A DNA stretch of 64,000 nt, from contig NZ_WOFE01000002.1 of assembly GCF_016881405.1 (NCBI RefSeq), forward strand, positions 1 through 64,000, read 5' to 3'. Below, one piece after another: positions 9,351-18,390 of the stretch. Origin of the DNA: Deefgea chitinilytica. Its GTDB lineage: Bacteria > Pseudomonadota > Gammaproteobacteria > Burkholderiales > Chitinibacteraceae. The notes below the pieces were generated by a model. The model was not told where the DNA came from and searched no databases. It saw nothing but the letters and a program-made list of their open reading frames with translations. Each line of letters begins with the position of its first letter. Position 1 is the first letter of the stretch. Made by a program: the position numbers and the translations under genes.

Positions 9351-9383
9351 AAAAAAAGCACAAACTCATGTTTGTGCTTTTTT
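9351..9383. terminator. Bidirectional Rho-independent terminator
   Basis: AGCACAAA and TTTGTGCT form a stem flanked by an A-run on the left and a T-run on the right. It therefore serves both the lipid operon on the plus strand and the convergent glycine-zipper gene. Confidence 0.9.
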
Positions 9384-9400
9384 AAAATCAAATGCAGTCA

Positions 9401-9856
9401 TTATTGGCGTGGGGCAATCCGTGCATTATTGCCTTTGCCTTCGATAAACACTTGCTGACCCACACGCAAGCTACGATCAGCGGGTTGTTGATTCACCACC
9501 ACCAACACACCGCTCTCAACACGCACCACCACCTGCTGTGTTGGCTCTCTATCATTGTAATTGCGCTCAATCGTGCTACCCGCCACCGCGCCACCGACTG
9601 CACCGGCCACAATCGCTAAATCACGGCCTGTACCGCCACCAACCAATGAGCCCAACAAGCCACCCGCACCTGCGCCTAACACCGCGCCGACGCCCAATTG
9701 GCGACCACTACTAATTTGCACATCAGAAAGCTGCTCAATGGTGCCCATCTGAATTTTCAAGGGCTCTTCTGTTGTCGCGCAACCGGCAAACAAAATTAAA
9801 GAAGCCATCGCCAAACCCGCTTTCATACGGCCAGAGATTGTCATTTGATTTTTCAT
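9401..9856 (-). CDS. Glycine zipper 2TM-domain outer-membrane lipoprotein (SlyB-like)
   Basis: This 151-residue lipoprotein has the lipobox LILFAGCATT (Cys about 26). A glycine-zipper region follows (GAGAGGLLGSLVGGGTGRD and IVAGAVGGAVAG, about residues 58-93). The C-terminal beta region has RVGQQVFIEGKGNNARI, the usual end of SlyB/PcP-type proteins. These anchor in the outer membrane and respond to envelope stress. AAGGTGA lies seven bases before the ATG and fixes the start. Confidence 0.88.
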   Translation of the reverse strand: MKNQMTISGRMKAGLAMASLILFAGCATTEEPLKIQMGTIEQLSDVQISSGRQLGVGAVLGAGAGGLLGSLVGGGTGRDLAIVAGAVGGAVAGSTIERNYNDREPTQQVVVRVESGVLVVVNQQPADRSLRVGQQVFIEGKGNNARIAPRQ

Positions 9857-10134
9857 TTCGTGATCACCTTGCAGTTAGAGATAAATTTAAAGTATTTCTT
9901 GAGGCGTAAAATGCTGATTAATTATAACGCAAGAAAATCTTTTAGCTTGCTGAAATTATCTTTCAAACAAGCCGCGAGCTGATTGCCAAACAATCAGAGC
10001 CCCCAGTCTCGAAGCATCGAAAGTGCTGCGATTGCCACCAAAAAACAAAGAAATATCAGCACATGCGGACATGACTACCGAGTACGGCACTTTTCCCGTA
10101 AAATCGGCGTTTTGCTTCTAACTCTCAGGCAACC

Positions 10135-12750
10135 ATGACATCAGCACAGATTCGCCAAAAGTTCTTGGACTTTTTCGCCAGTAAAGGCCACCAAATTGTG
10201 GCGTCTTCCAGCTTGATTCCTTTGAATGACCCGACCATTTTGTTCACCAATGCCGGGATGAACCAATTTAAAGACGTATTTTTAGGTTTTGACAAACGCT
10301 CATACACACGCGCGACATCCAGCCAAAAATGCGTACGCGCTGGCGGTAAACACAACGACCTCGAAAATGTTGGCTACACCGCCCGCCACCACACTTTTTT
10401 TGAAATGCTCGGTAACTTCTCGTTTGGCGATTACTTTAAACGCGACGCGATTTTCTACGCATGGGAATTTTTAACTGGCCCAGAATGGCTGGCGATTCCA
10501 AAAGAAAAACTGATGGTCACCGTGTATGCCACGGATGACGAAGCCTACGATATTTGGCACCAAGAAATCGGCGTTCCCGCCGATAAAATCGTTCGTATCG
10601 GCGACAACAAAGGCCCTGGCGCATCCGATAACTTCTGGCAAATGGGCGATACTGGCCCATGCGGCCCATGTACTGAAATTTTTTACGATCACGGCGCACA
10701 CCACTGGGGTGGCCCTCCGGGATCGCCAGAAGAAGACGGCGACCGTTTCATTGAGATCTGGAACAACGTCTTTATGCAATTCAACCGTGACGAAGCCGGT
10801 GTCTTGCATCCACTGCCAAAACCATCGGTCGATACCGGCATGGGCTTGGAGCGGATTTCTGCCGTGATGCAAGGCGTACACGCCAATTACGAAATCGATT
10901 TATTCCAACATTTGCTCAAAGCCGCGCAACGCGAAACCGGCGCAACTGATGCTGATTCACCGTCATTACGAGTCATCGCCGACCATATTCGCTCTTGCGC
11001 TTTCTTAGTCGCTGATGGTGCCTTACCCTCCAATGATGGTCGTGGTTATGTATTGCGCCGCATTATCCGCCGCGCGGTACGTCATGGTTACAAGCTCGGT
11101 CAAAAAGGTTATTTCTTCCACAAGCTGGTTGCACCGCTCGCTGAAATCATGGGCGATGCCTACCCAGAATTGCGCCAACGCCAAGACCACATTGTTGAAG
11201 CGCTCAAAAACGAAGAAGAAATCTTCGGTCGCACGCTCGAAAACGGCATGGCCTTGCTCGACACCGTATTGGCTGGCGGCAAGCAAGTGCTTGATGGCGA
11301 TGTCGCATTCAAATTGTCTGACACCTACGGCTTCCCAATTGATTTGACCGCCGACGTATGCCGCGAGCGCAATGTCACCGTCGATATCGCGGGCTTTGAA
11401 GCCGCGCTTGAAGTTCAACGCAAGCAATCGAAAGCCGCTGGCACGTTCAAAATGACCGCGGGTTTAGCGTACGAAGGCGAGGCATCATGCTTCCACGGTT
11501 ACACCGAGGCGAGCCGTTCGGCCAAAGTATTGGCACTATACAAAGGCAGTGAGCCAGTGCAAACGCTTGAAAATGGCGACGAAGGCGTAGTTGTACTTGA
11601 TCACACGCCATTTTACGCTGAATCAGGTGGCCAAGCGGGCGACGTAGGCGTGATTGCTGGCCCTGGCGTATTTAATGTGACCGACACACAAAAAGTGAAA
11701 GCCGATGTATTTGGTCATCAAGGCCAAATCATCAGCGGCACGTTGAAAGTGGGCGATGAAGTCACCGCCAGCATCGACATCGCCAAACGCCAAGCTAGCC
11801 AGCGCAATCACTCGGCCACGCATTTATTGCACGCCGCGCTACGCGAAGTACTCGGTACGCACGTTGAGCAAAAAGGCTCTTTGGTCAATGCTGAGCGCAC
11901 CCGCTTTGACTTCTCGCACCCGAAAGCAGTTACCGCAGAAGAAATCGCCAAGATCGAAAGCTTGGTCAATCACGTCATCATGGCCAACGAAGAAGCCCAA
12001 GTTCGCTTAATGAGCTACGACGACGCAATCAAATTCGGCGCAATGGCCTTGTTCGGCGAGAAATACGGCGACGAAGTGCGCGTATTGAAAATGGGCGACT
12101 TCTCCACTGAATTGTGCGGCGGTACACACGTGACGCGCACTGGCGATATTGGCTTATTCAAAATCGTCGCCGAAGGCGGTATTGCCGCTGGTGTTCGCCG
12201 GATTGAAGCCATCACTGGCACAGCCGCACTCGCTGCAATGCAAGCGCAAGATGCTGAACTCAAAACCGCAACGTCTATCGTTGGCGCGCATCCGGGCGAA
12301 TTGCTGGGTAAATTGGAAAAACTGCAGCTTGAGCTGAAAGCCGCGCAAAAAGAAGTCAGCGCGCTCAAAGGTCAAATGGCATTTGCCCAACTCGACCAAC
12401 TACTCAGCGTGGGCATGCGCACCATCAACGGCGTGCGTTGCATTGGCAGCATCGTAGAAGACGTCGATGCCGCCACCTTGCGCGAGATGAGTAATAAGCT
12501 GATGGATCGACTCGAGAGCGGCATCGCGCTACTCGCTTGTGTATCGGAAGGCAAAGTCAGCCTGATCGCCCGCGTTTCATCTGATTTGACCAGCAAAGTC
12601 AAAGCCGGTGAACTCGTTAACGTCGCCGCGCAAATCGTAGGCGGCAAAGGCGGCGGCCGTCCGGATCTAGCGCAGGCGGGTGGCACTGAGCCTGCTAAGT
12701 TGCCAGAAGCAATGCAGGAGGCAGCGAGTTGGCTGGAAGGCAAGCTTTAA
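10135..12750 (+). CDS. alaS: Alanyl-tRNA synthetase
   Basis: This is a full-length (871-residue) class II synthetase that charges tRNA-Ala. The catalytic domain shows motif 1/2 blocks ([39 protein letters not shown]). The editing domain carries [13 protein letters not shown] and CGGTH, whose His and Cys residues bind zinc. The C-terminal C-Ala region ends in [18 protein letters not shown] hairpin terminator follows at 12767. No truncation or unusual insertion is visible. Confidence 0.98.
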   Translation: MTSAQIRQKFLDFFASKGHQIVASSSLIPLNDPTILFTNAGMNQFKDVFLGFDKRSYTRATSSQKCVRAGGKHNDLENVGYTARHHTFFEMLGNFSFGDYFKRDAIFYAWEFLTGPEWLAIPKEKLMVTVYATDDEAYDIWHQEIGVPADKIVRIGDNKGPGASDNFWQMGDTGPCGPCTEIFYDHGAHHWGGPPGSPEEDGDRFIEIWNNVFMQFNRDEAGVLHPLPKPSVDTGMGLERISAVMQGVHANYEIDLFQHLLKAAQRETGATDADSPSLRVIADHIRSCAFLVADGALPSNDGRGYVLRRIIRRAVRHGYKLGQKGYFFHKLVAPLAEIMGDAYPELRQRQDHIVEALKNEEEIFGRTLENGMALLDTVLAGGKQVLDGDVAFKLSDTYGFPIDLTADVCRERNVTVDIAGFEAALEVQRKQSKAAGTFKMTAGLAYEGEASCFHGYTEASRSAKVLALYKGSEPVQTLENGDEGVVVLDHTPFYAESGGQAGDVGVIAGPGVFNVTDTQKVKADVFGHQGQIISGTLKVGDEVTASIDIAKRQASQRNHSATHLLHAALREVLGTHVEQKGSLVNAERTRFDFSHPKAVTAEEIAKIESLVNHVIMANEEAQVRLMSYDDAIKFGAMALFGEKYGDEVRVLKMGDFSTELCGGTHVTRTGDIGLFKIVAEGGIAAGVRRIEAITGTAALAAMQAQDAELKTATSIVGAHPGELLGKLEKLQLELKAAQKEVSALKGQMAFAQLDQLLSVGMRTINGVRCIGSIVEDVDAATLREMSNKLMDRLESGIALLACVSEGKVSLIARVSSDLTSKVKAGELVNVAAQIVGGKGGGRPDLAQAGGTEPAKLPEAMQEAASWLEGKL

Positions 12751-12766
12751 AAGTTAAATCTTACAC

Positions 12767-12798
12767 AATTCAGCCACCCTTGCGGTGGCTGAATTTTT
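12767..12798 (+). terminator. Rho-independent terminator of alaS
   Basis: The stem CAGCCACC / GGTGGCTG is followed by AATTTTTT directly after alaS. Confidence 0.88.
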
Positions 12799-12824
12799 TC
12801 ATAAAACAACAACCGAGGCTTGCG

Positions 12825-13703
12825 ATGGATTTACCAAAATTCAATGAAACATTTATCCCCATTCTTGAAGTTTTAAGCGATGGCGAAATCATCACAGGTC
12901 GTGAACTAATTAAGAAAGTTGAAGAACGATTTTATTCACATTTACCAGACGATCTACTTTCAGAAGTAACGAAAAGTGGAGAGCGTTTACTAGAAAATCG
13001 AATTGCGTGGGGAAAATCCTACCTAAAAAAAGGCGGATTAGTTCATTACCCACAAAGAGGCCATGTTCAAATCACCGCAAAAGGAAAAGAAGCAAAAGCA
13101 GAAAATCTTTCATTAGAGCAAGTACACTCTAATGTGATTACGTTCTACGAGCCGGAAAAATCAGTCAATTCACCAACAAGCGTGATTAGCACCTCTAGCC
13201 CGCAAGACTTAATAGATAGCGGCATTGAACAAATCGAACTCAGTGTCAAAAACGAACTACTAGAAAAACTTAAAACCGTAGATCCATATTCTTTTGAGAA
13301 AATAATTTTAATTCTGTTAAAGAAAATGGGATACGGCGACTTTATAGAGACATCAAAATCAAGAGATGGCGGAATTGACGGTATTATTAATGAAGACCAG
13401 CTAGGTCTAGAAAAAATCTACATACAAGCAAAACGCTACGCAGAAAATAAAGTTAGAGAACCAGACATTCGCAATTTTATCGGTGCGATGAGTGGCGACA
13501 CAAGCAAAGGCATTTTTGTAACAACCTCCGATTTTGATGAAAACGCTCAAAAAAAAGCAAGAGATGCACACCATACAATTATTCTTGTGAACGGCGCAAA
13601 GCTTGTTGAACTCATGCACAAATATAATATTGGCGTTCAAGTCAAAAGCTATTACGAAGTTAAAGTTCTTGATAACGACTTTTTTGAAAGTGAAGACTTA
13701 TAA
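12825..13703 (+). CDS. Mrr-type restriction endonuclease-like protein
   Basis: This 292-residue protein starts at the ATG at 12825, preceded by GAGG. The N-terminal winged-helix Mrr_N-like domain (about 1-100: DGEIITGRELIKKVEERF, WGKSYLKKGGLVHYPQRG) contacts DNA. The C-terminal Mrr catalytic domain shows the PD-(D/E)xK pattern, with Asp in RDGGIDGII (about residue 183) and the Gln-x-Lys variant YIQAKRY (about 202), and ends in GIFVTTSDFDENAQKKA. It should cleave modified DNA. No methyltransferase lies nearby. It is more A+T-rich than alaS, which suggests acquisition. Confidence 0.88.
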   Translation: MDLPKFNETFIPILEVLSDGEIITGRELIKKVEERFYSHLPDDLLSEVTKSGERLLENRIAWGKSYLKKGGLVHYPQRGHVQITAKGKEAKAENLSLEQVHSNVITFYEPEKSVNSPTSVISTSSPQDLIDSGIEQIELSVKNELLEKLKTVDPYSFEKIILILLKKMGYGDFIETSKSRDGGIDGIINEDQLGLEKIYIQAKRYAENKVREPDIRNFIGAMSGDTSKGIFVTTSDFDENAQKKARDAHHTIILVNGAKLVELMHKYNIGVQVKSYYEVKVLDNDFFESEDL

Positions 13704-13764
13704 TTATTTATATTTACGTATAACCACCAAGCCATTGAAAAAGAAAGACTAGAGAGCAATACCC

Positions 13765-13848
13765 ATGACCCCACGCCCACCAATCGCCCTTGGCGAATAT
13801 CAGCATTACAAAGGCAATCGCTACCACGTGATCGATTTAGCATCGTAG
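13765..13848 (+). pseudogene. Truncated 5' duplicate of the DUF1653 gene
   Basis: From about 13745 to 13840 the sequence nearly duplicates the leader and first 25 codons of the DUF1653 gene at 14030, including AGAGAGCAATACCCATGACC and GGCGAATATCAGCATTACAA. After codon 25 the match stops, and the frame reaches TAG at 13846-13848 where the REP pair begins. A 27-residue peptide at most would be made, so I call it a remnant. Confidence 0.8.
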
Positions 13849-13918
13849 CTCCGATTAGCGCAGCGTAATCGGAGGAACAGTTTGCGTACGATTACGCTGC
13901 GCTAATCGTACCTACTTT
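13845..13918. repeat. REPIN: two REP-like palindromes in inverted orientation
   Basis: Two palindromic units share the 20-bp core CGATTAGCGCAGCGTAATCG (13851-13870) and its exact reverse complement about 40 bp later. Read outward-in, both begin with GTAG (13845 on plus, 13918 on minus), the tetranucleotide typical of REP elements mobilised by RAYT (TnpA-REP) transposases. The pair forms a REPIN/BIME. No RAYT gene lies in this window. Confidence 0.8.
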
Positions 13919-14029
13919 TCAATGAGCGGCTGCTGTGAGTCGAAAGTCGCGTTTTATGATCAGCAAGTACATAATTAAGCATGTATATGCTTGAAACCAT
14001 TAATAAATAATCATTAGAGAGCAATACCC

Positions 14030-14254
14030 ATGACCCCTCGTCCGCCACTCGCCCTTGGCGAATATCAGCATTACAAAGGCAATCGCTACCAAGTGATCGA
14101 CTTGGCGCGCCACAGTGAAACGACCGAATGGATGGTAGTGTATCGGCCACTGTACGGCGAAGGTGCGCTGTGGGTACGACCGTATGCGATGTTCGTTGAG
14201 AACGTGGACGTTGATGGGATCGAGCAAGCACGATTTGCCAAAGTGAGCGAATAG
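14030..14254 (+). CDS. DUF1653 domain-containing protein
   Basis: This small 74-residue protein matches the DUF1653 pattern: GEYQHYKGNRYQVIDLARHSET, then a YRPLYGEGALWVRPYAMF block near residues 44-60. DUF1653 proteins are common stand-alone cytosolic proteins of unknown function with an SH3-like beta fold. The upstream leader duplicates that of the remnant at 13765. Confidence 0.88.
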   Translation: MTPRPPLALGEYQHYKGNRYQVIDLARHSETTEWMVVYRPLYGEGALWVRPYAMFVENVDVDGIEQARFAKVSE

Positions 14255-14387
14255 GCACAGCCAGAATTGTGCACGACCAAGCCGCACCAGTATCGGGGCG
14301 AGCAGCACAGCAACCCTGCGCGGCGCAATCAGCAAATTGCTACCGCCGTTGACCTGAACGGCAAGCTAGGCCGCTGATGAATTCAGA

Positions 14388-15236
14388 TTAATGCCTAGCC
14401 AACATCGGATAACTCCACCCAGCAAAGTGCACCAGATTCAGCCCCGCATGCACGGCAATCGCCGCCAGCAATCCACCATAGCGGTATACGGTGCCATAGA
14501 TTAATCCGGATAGCGTAGCGAGCAATACCCATTGCCAACCACCCGCCGCGTGTGCCAAACCAAATAAGCTGGCAACCAGCACACAAGCCAGCGTCGCCCC
14601 ATACGGCAGCGCAGACCAACGTGCTGCCAGCTGCGTTTGCAAATAGCCGCGAAAGAACACCTCCTCCGCCATCGCTACCACCAGCACATTATTGGCTAGC
14701 CATAGCCAGCCCCACGCTGGCCATTTTGGCGCCCAAGCAATCACGCCCAGCAGCAGAGCCAACGGCAACACCAAGGCCAGCGCAGCCAAGAGCCCCCAAG
14801 CGAAACTGCGCCCAACGTCAAACCACGGCGGGCGCTGCGCCATGCTCGGCCAAATCGCCAACAGCGCCAAGCCAATCAGCGCTTTATCTAAATTGAAATA
14901 CCAAGACCACGGCACCGCACCCGGCGACAAGACTTGTGGTGTAATCAACGCCGGATTATTAAATCCTGCAAACGCATGCAGCGCCAAACCAATACAAGTG
15001 AGCAACACCACCCCTTGCCCCACCACAATCCAGCGCTGCTGCGTTTGCCGCAGCAACATCGCCGCGCAAAGCAGTAAAGTCAGCGGCAACAGCACTACCC
15101 AAGTCACCCAGCCCACCACTGCCGCGCAAGCAAAGGACATCGCCAATAGCGGCAAAAACACCCAGCGCGATGTGCCCAGCAGCGCGAGTAAAGAGGCCGA
15201 ACAAAGAAATGCACCAGTTAGAATTTCAAACTTCAT
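14388..15236 (-). CDS. CPBP-family intramembrane metalloprotease
   Basis: This 282-residue, very hydrophobic protein has about eight membrane spans. The C-terminal CPBP (CAAX protease/abortive-infection ABI) domain shows EEVFFRGYLQTQL with the EExxxR motif (about residues 191-196), GLAHAAGGW with a second conserved His, and HAGLNLVHFAGW with HxxxN-type residues. The N-terminal half is a poorly conserved membrane bundle. Bacterial relatives include bacteriocin self-immunity and protein-processing factors; no bacteriocin gene is seen nearby. Confidence 0.88.
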   Translation of the reverse strand: MKFEILTGAFLCSASLLALLGTSRWVFLPLLAMSFACAAVVGWVTWVVLLPLTLLLCAAMLLRQTQQRWIVVGQGVVLLTCIGLALHAFAGFNNPALITPQVLSPGAVPWSWYFNLDKALIGLALLAIWPSMAQRPPWFDVGRSFAWGLLAALALVLPLALLLGVIAWAPKWPAWGWLWLANNVLVVAMAEEVFFRGYLQTQLAARWSALPYGATLACVLVASLFGLAHAAGGWQWVLLATLSGLIYGTVYRYGGLLAAIAVHAGLNLVHFAGWSYPMLARH

Positions 15237-15278
15237 GATGGAGGCAAACCAATCAAGGTATTCGCACTTTCAATCGTC

Positions 15279-15307
15279 AAAAAAAAGCCCAACATCGCTG
15301 CTGGGCT
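15279..15307 (-). terminator. Terminator of the PEP-CTERM gene
   Basis: On the minus strand a stem AGCCCA/TGGGCT is followed by eight Ts, just downstream of the PEP-CTERM stop. Confidence 0.8.
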
Positions 15308-15332
15308 CACTATCGAATCGATGCGCTAGGAA

Positions 15333-15914
15333 TTATTTATGCTTACGACGGCGAGCGGCCAACAAGCCCACTAAACCAAGCCCCATCAATGCATATGTTT
15401 CTGGCTCTGGAACAGGCGCAACGGCAACTGAAATATTACTAACCGCAAATGATTCATCAGAACCACCTTGCCAAATTGGGCCGTTAGCGAACCATTCAAC
15501 TTTCAGCTTGCCACCCGTCACCAATAAATTTTGGAATGTTGGCTGTATACTCATATTGTAAATACTGGTTCCCCATCCTGATCCTTGCTGAATCACACTA
15601 CCTGCAACAGGGTGAAAGCTAGTATCAGCACCAAAATGATCAAAGACCTCTGAGAATACGAGACTATCATTTACTTTCACATTAAAACGATCAGGCCCCC
15701 AACCATTGTTGCCATCCCACGAACCAATAATATTTAAATCAAAACCAAGATTGACTAAACCCGTTGTTGGTAAATTATTCAATTCCAATACAAACGAGTT
15801 ATCACTCCAGTGGCTTGTTACATCACTATAAACCGTTGTAAATGCTGCATTTGAAGCGCCAGCAGAAGCACACAAAGCCAAAGCAAGTAGCGTTTTTTTC
15901 ATCTCAGTCATCAC
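15333..15914 (-). CDS. PEP-CTERM sorting-domain secreted protein
   Basis: This protein has about 190 residues. The N-terminal signal peptide KKTLLALALCASAGASNAA probably starts at the Met at 15902 or a few codons earlier (15911 has AGGG upstream). The C-terminal tail is a PEP-CTERM signal, VPEPETYALMGLGLVGLLAARRRKHK in outline (VPEPE, a hydrophobic span, then basic residues), which an exosortase cleaves for surface or matrix attachment. The mature domain is beta-rich with no recognised family. No exosortase gene lies in the window, so processing must come from elsewhere. Confidence 0.9.
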   Translation of the reverse strand: MMTEMKKTLLALALCASAGASNAAFTTVYSDVTSHWSDNSFVLELNNLPTTGLVNLGFDLNIIGSWDGNNGWGPDRFNVKVNDSLVFSEVFDHFGADTSFHPVAGSVIQQGSGWGTSIYNMSIQPTFQNLLVTGGKLKVEWFANGPIWQGGSDESFAVSNISVAVAPVPEPETYALMGLGLVGLLAARRRKHK

Positions 15915-16185
15915 CCTTTTATATGTCTATGTATTAAGAGCCGTCAATTCTGAGTTAGAACGCCTCAAAATGGCAACAAAACATCAGAATTAAGTCAGCA
16001 ATTTGTAACAAAAGTCACAAAGCAATTACGAGACAGGCTTTTAAAAGCGCATTTGCTACATCACACCTGCTTTACTGTGTGGCAATAACGCATCCAAGCC
16101 CCTTACAAAACAAGCAGCCGAGCGCAAGTCGATACGATCAAAAAACGGCAGCTATTTAAAAAACGTACGATGCATCGCGCGCAAC
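15915..16185. other. Intergenic region upstream of the PEP-CTERM gene
   Basis: There is no credible ORF. The region should hold the promoter of the leftward PEP-CTERM gene. The repeated TTTGTAACAAAAGTCACAAA (16000-16019) is loosely symmetrical, but I cannot assign a regulator. Confidence 0.3.
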
Positions 16186-16217
16186 CCAAAAAAAACCGCC
16201 AGCATTCATCTGGCGGT
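16186..16217 (-). terminator. Terminator of the glutaredoxin-like gene
   Basis: On the minus strand ACCGCCAG/CTGGCGGT with a 7-base loop is followed by a run of Ts, downstream of the glutaredoxin-like gene. Confidence 0.8.
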
Positions 16218-16265
16218 GTTGAGCGATGACGGTGCCGTTGTCAGATTGCGCCGCCGATGGTTGCC

Positions 16266-16622
16266 TTAGGCAAAGCGTTGTTCCAAATACTGAATAATAC
16301 TGCTCGATTCATACATCCATTGCACTTCGTTGTTATCTTCGATGCGTAAACACGGCACTTGCACTTTACCACCCTGCTCGGCCAGCACCGCTTTATGCTC
16401 GGCTTGTTTGGCATCGATGATTTTGATGTTCAGGCCTTGCCGGCGCAGAGCACGGCGCACTTTGACGCAAAAAGGGCAGGCTTCGTATTGGTAGAGGGTG
16501 ATCGTGCGGGTTTGTTGATCCAACCAAGCTTGGCGCTCCGCCGAATGCTGTGCTTTTTTCGGCGCAAATACGGCGTTTAAAATCAGGATAAGGCGGCCGA
16601 TGAGCCAACGTAGTGCGCGCAT
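16266..16622 (-). CDS. Glutaredoxin-like/GST N-terminal domain protein
   Basis: This 118-residue protein has an N-terminal hydrophobic helix (LIGRLILILNAVF), suggesting membrane attachment. A thioredoxin-fold domain follows, with ITLYQYEACPFCVKVRRAL carrying the CPFC redox motif at about residues 51-54. The cis-Pro region VQVPCLRI and MYESSSIIQYLEQRF match glutaredoxins and the N-terminal domain of glutathione S-transferases. It probably handles glutathione-dependent disulfide exchange. Confidence 0.88.
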   Translation of the reverse strand: MRALRWLIGRLILILNAVFAPKKAQHSAERQAWLDQQTRTITLYQYEACPFCVKVRRALRRQGLNIKIIDAKQAEHKAVLAEQGGKVQVPCLRIEDNNEVQWMYESSSIIQYLEQRFA

Positions 16623-16740
16623 GAATGTCTCGATATTTCAGTAATTTAAGGCGGGCGATTTTATCCAATCGTGGGCGATTGGGCTATGGGTTTGTTGGGG
16701 TGGGATACCGATTGCGTCCGAGTTCTCTCAATGTGAGTCG

Positions 16741-17366
16741 CGCTGATGCCGCGCGGCACCCACCTTATCTTTGCTTCGCCAAAGAAAAGTAGGCCAAAGA
16801 AAACAAGCCGAAGGCGCAGTTTCTGCGAAGCTAAAGGCGACCCTAGTATCTGCGCGGGCTACGCCCGTTCCCTCGCTGCGGACAATCGAGGCGGTTGCGG
16901 TCAAAACTCGGCCTGCGGCCTCAAACATTGACCACAAAAACCCCGCCCCGCTTGTTCCTCGCTCGGCTTGATACAAGGGATCTTGCGTAGCTCAACGAGG
17001 TTTGAAATTAAGTCGATGTATTGCCTTCTGGGCACTGCTATTCATTGGCTACGATTAAATACATCTACACCTTTACCAATAAACTTGTCATTCCGGTGCA
17101 GGCCGGAATCAAGCGACAATGTAATGTCAGCACCAGCCAGAAACCAAGCACACCATTGGTGGAATCATGGTTTTCCATCCCGTCTAAGCGCACCGAGTGC
17201 GGAGCGAGACGAACAGTTTTATCGTTTGGCTCGCGACAATCGAGGGCATCGGGGACCGATGCGCGCCCGGGGCTCGTTTTCTTTGGTTCGTTTCTTTTGG
17301 AGAAGCAAAAGAAATGAACCTGCCGCGGGCAGCCCCCGCCCCAAAATCGACGCGGCGCAGCCGCAT
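16741..17366. repeat. Dispersed palindromic repeat element, copy 1
   Basis: This is non-coding and rich in short stems (CTTTGCTTCGCCAAAG, GCGCGGGCTACGCCCG). The left part begins CGCTGATGCCGCGCGGCAC. A right part with ATCGAGGGCATCGGGGACCG, TTTCTTTGG-type stems and CCGCGGGC closes it, roughly inverted relative to the left end. The same layout recurs at 22101-22556, where the left, middle (TCGAGGCGGTTGCG) and right blocks all match. Open frames across it are by-products of the stems. It resembles a MITE-like or large BIME-like family, and this copy carries about 180 bp more than copy 2. Confidence 0.75.
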
Positions 17367-17370
17367 AAAA

Positions 17371-17400
17371 CAAAACCGCCAGAATCAATCCGGCGGTTTG
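17371..17400 (-). terminator. Terminator-like hairpin
   Basis: On the minus strand AAACCGCC/GGCGGTTT is followed by TGTTTT, downstream of the small leftward ORF at 17457-17636. Confidence 0.7.
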
Positions 17401-17456
17401 TTCATCGCAGTAAACGTTGGGCAGCGCAAGCTTAGCCCAACTTGCTGCGATTTATA

Positions 17457-17636
17457 TTATTTGAAATCTTTAAGTGAACCAGCAAATACCCGGCCTTGAC
17501 CACCAAGAGGCGTAGCAACATCAGCCATCCTCTTTAAACTACTTGCGACATCAGCCCGAAATGAATTAGATATTGCAATAGATTTAGCCATTGCGAGCCG
17601 AGACGACGCCGCCTTTACTTTATCAGATGCTTTCAT
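17457..17636 (-). CDS. Small hypothetical protein
   Basis: This 59-residue frame starts at the ATG at 17636, preceded by GTGAGAG at suitable spacing; a GTG at 17648 is the alternative. It is rich in Ala, Ser and Lys with amphipathic helix character (KASDKVKAASSRLAMAKS). There is no recognised domain. A terminator-like hairpin on the same strand follows, the main reason for keeping it. It may be strain-specific. Confidence 0.45.
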   Translation of the reverse strand: MKASDKVKAASSRLAMAKSIAISNSFRADVASSLKRMADVATPLGGQGRVFAGSLKDFK

Positions 17637-17802
17637 CAAAACTCTCACTTTAGTCGCAAAAAAGGCTACGCAGGATTTTACGTAGCATTAGACGATTTGT
17701 TACTTAAACATACATATCCAAATCGTCCTTGCCTAAATATACCAATCCATCGATATTCAGGCAATCTGTTTCACAATCAGACGGGATTATTCCCGACAAT
17801 CG

Positions 17803-18309
17803 TTACAAACCTCCACGATAAAAAATAGTGTTACTGTCTGCGTCAAAGTATGCATCTTGCCCAAATTTTAAGTACATCGCATGTAACTCAGGCAAGGGAT
17901 CTTTAACTCCTATAGATATGGATGCTTCAGAAACATTTTGTATAAGTGAATGTGTAGTTTTAGTGACCGCAAGCGCAAAATTTGCACCCAACAAGCATTT
18001 AGCTTCCAACGGACAGTTTTCAAACCTCTCTACGTGAGACAGCAAAACTGCTTCGTTTTTATAAGCAACTTGGAACGCATAAACCGCCTTAACATTTGCA
18101 GGGTGAAACACTCCATATGCAGCAACGTCACGAGCACCCTTGGCTCTCTTAATCACTCCTTGCCAGTTCAAGCAACTGTCATCTGGAATATTGTTAAAAC
18201 TAAGTCGTTTAAATGTAAATCCAAGGGCAATAAGACTTGGATAGAAATCAACCGTAACATCAATACCTAACTGAACAAATTCCTTAAACTCATTCGGTTC
18301 AAAATCCAT
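17803..18309 (-). CDS. Hypothetical protein, 168 residues
   Basis: The ATG at 18309 is preceded by AGTGAG. The protein looks soluble, mixed alpha/beta and without a signal peptide; it opens with DFEPNEFKEFVQLGID and ends FDADSNTIFYRGGL. I do not recognise a family. The A+T-rich base composition and position between repeats and nrdB suggest an acquired gene. Small proteins of this size and acidity are often immunity proteins, but nothing here shows a toxin partner. Confidence 0.7.
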   Translation of the reverse strand: MDFEPNEFKEFVQLGIDVTVDFYPSLIALGFTFKRLSFNNIPDDSCLNWQGVIKRAKGARDVAAYGVFHPANVKAVYAFQVAYKNEAVLLSHVERFENCPLEAKCLLGANFALAVTKTTHSLIQNVSEASISIGVKDPLPELHAMYLKFGQDAYFDADSNTIFYRGGL

Positions 18310-18356
18310 TTGATCTCACTTTCGAGCAATTCTGATGCGATTAATTGATTTTAAAT

Positions 18357-18388
18357 GAACAAGGCCGACACACTGCCGGCCTTGTTCA
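18357..18388 (-). terminator. Terminator of nrdB
   Basis: The hairpin AACAAGGCCG/CGGCCTTGTT directly follows the nrdB stop on the minus strand. Confidence 0.75.
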
Positions 18389-18390
18389 TA

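Noticed and set aside
16728-17435. Several 60-155 codon ORFs on both strands
   Set aside because: They lie within the palindromic repeat and have translations that merely reflect stem sequence; the second copy gives similar non-protein frames.
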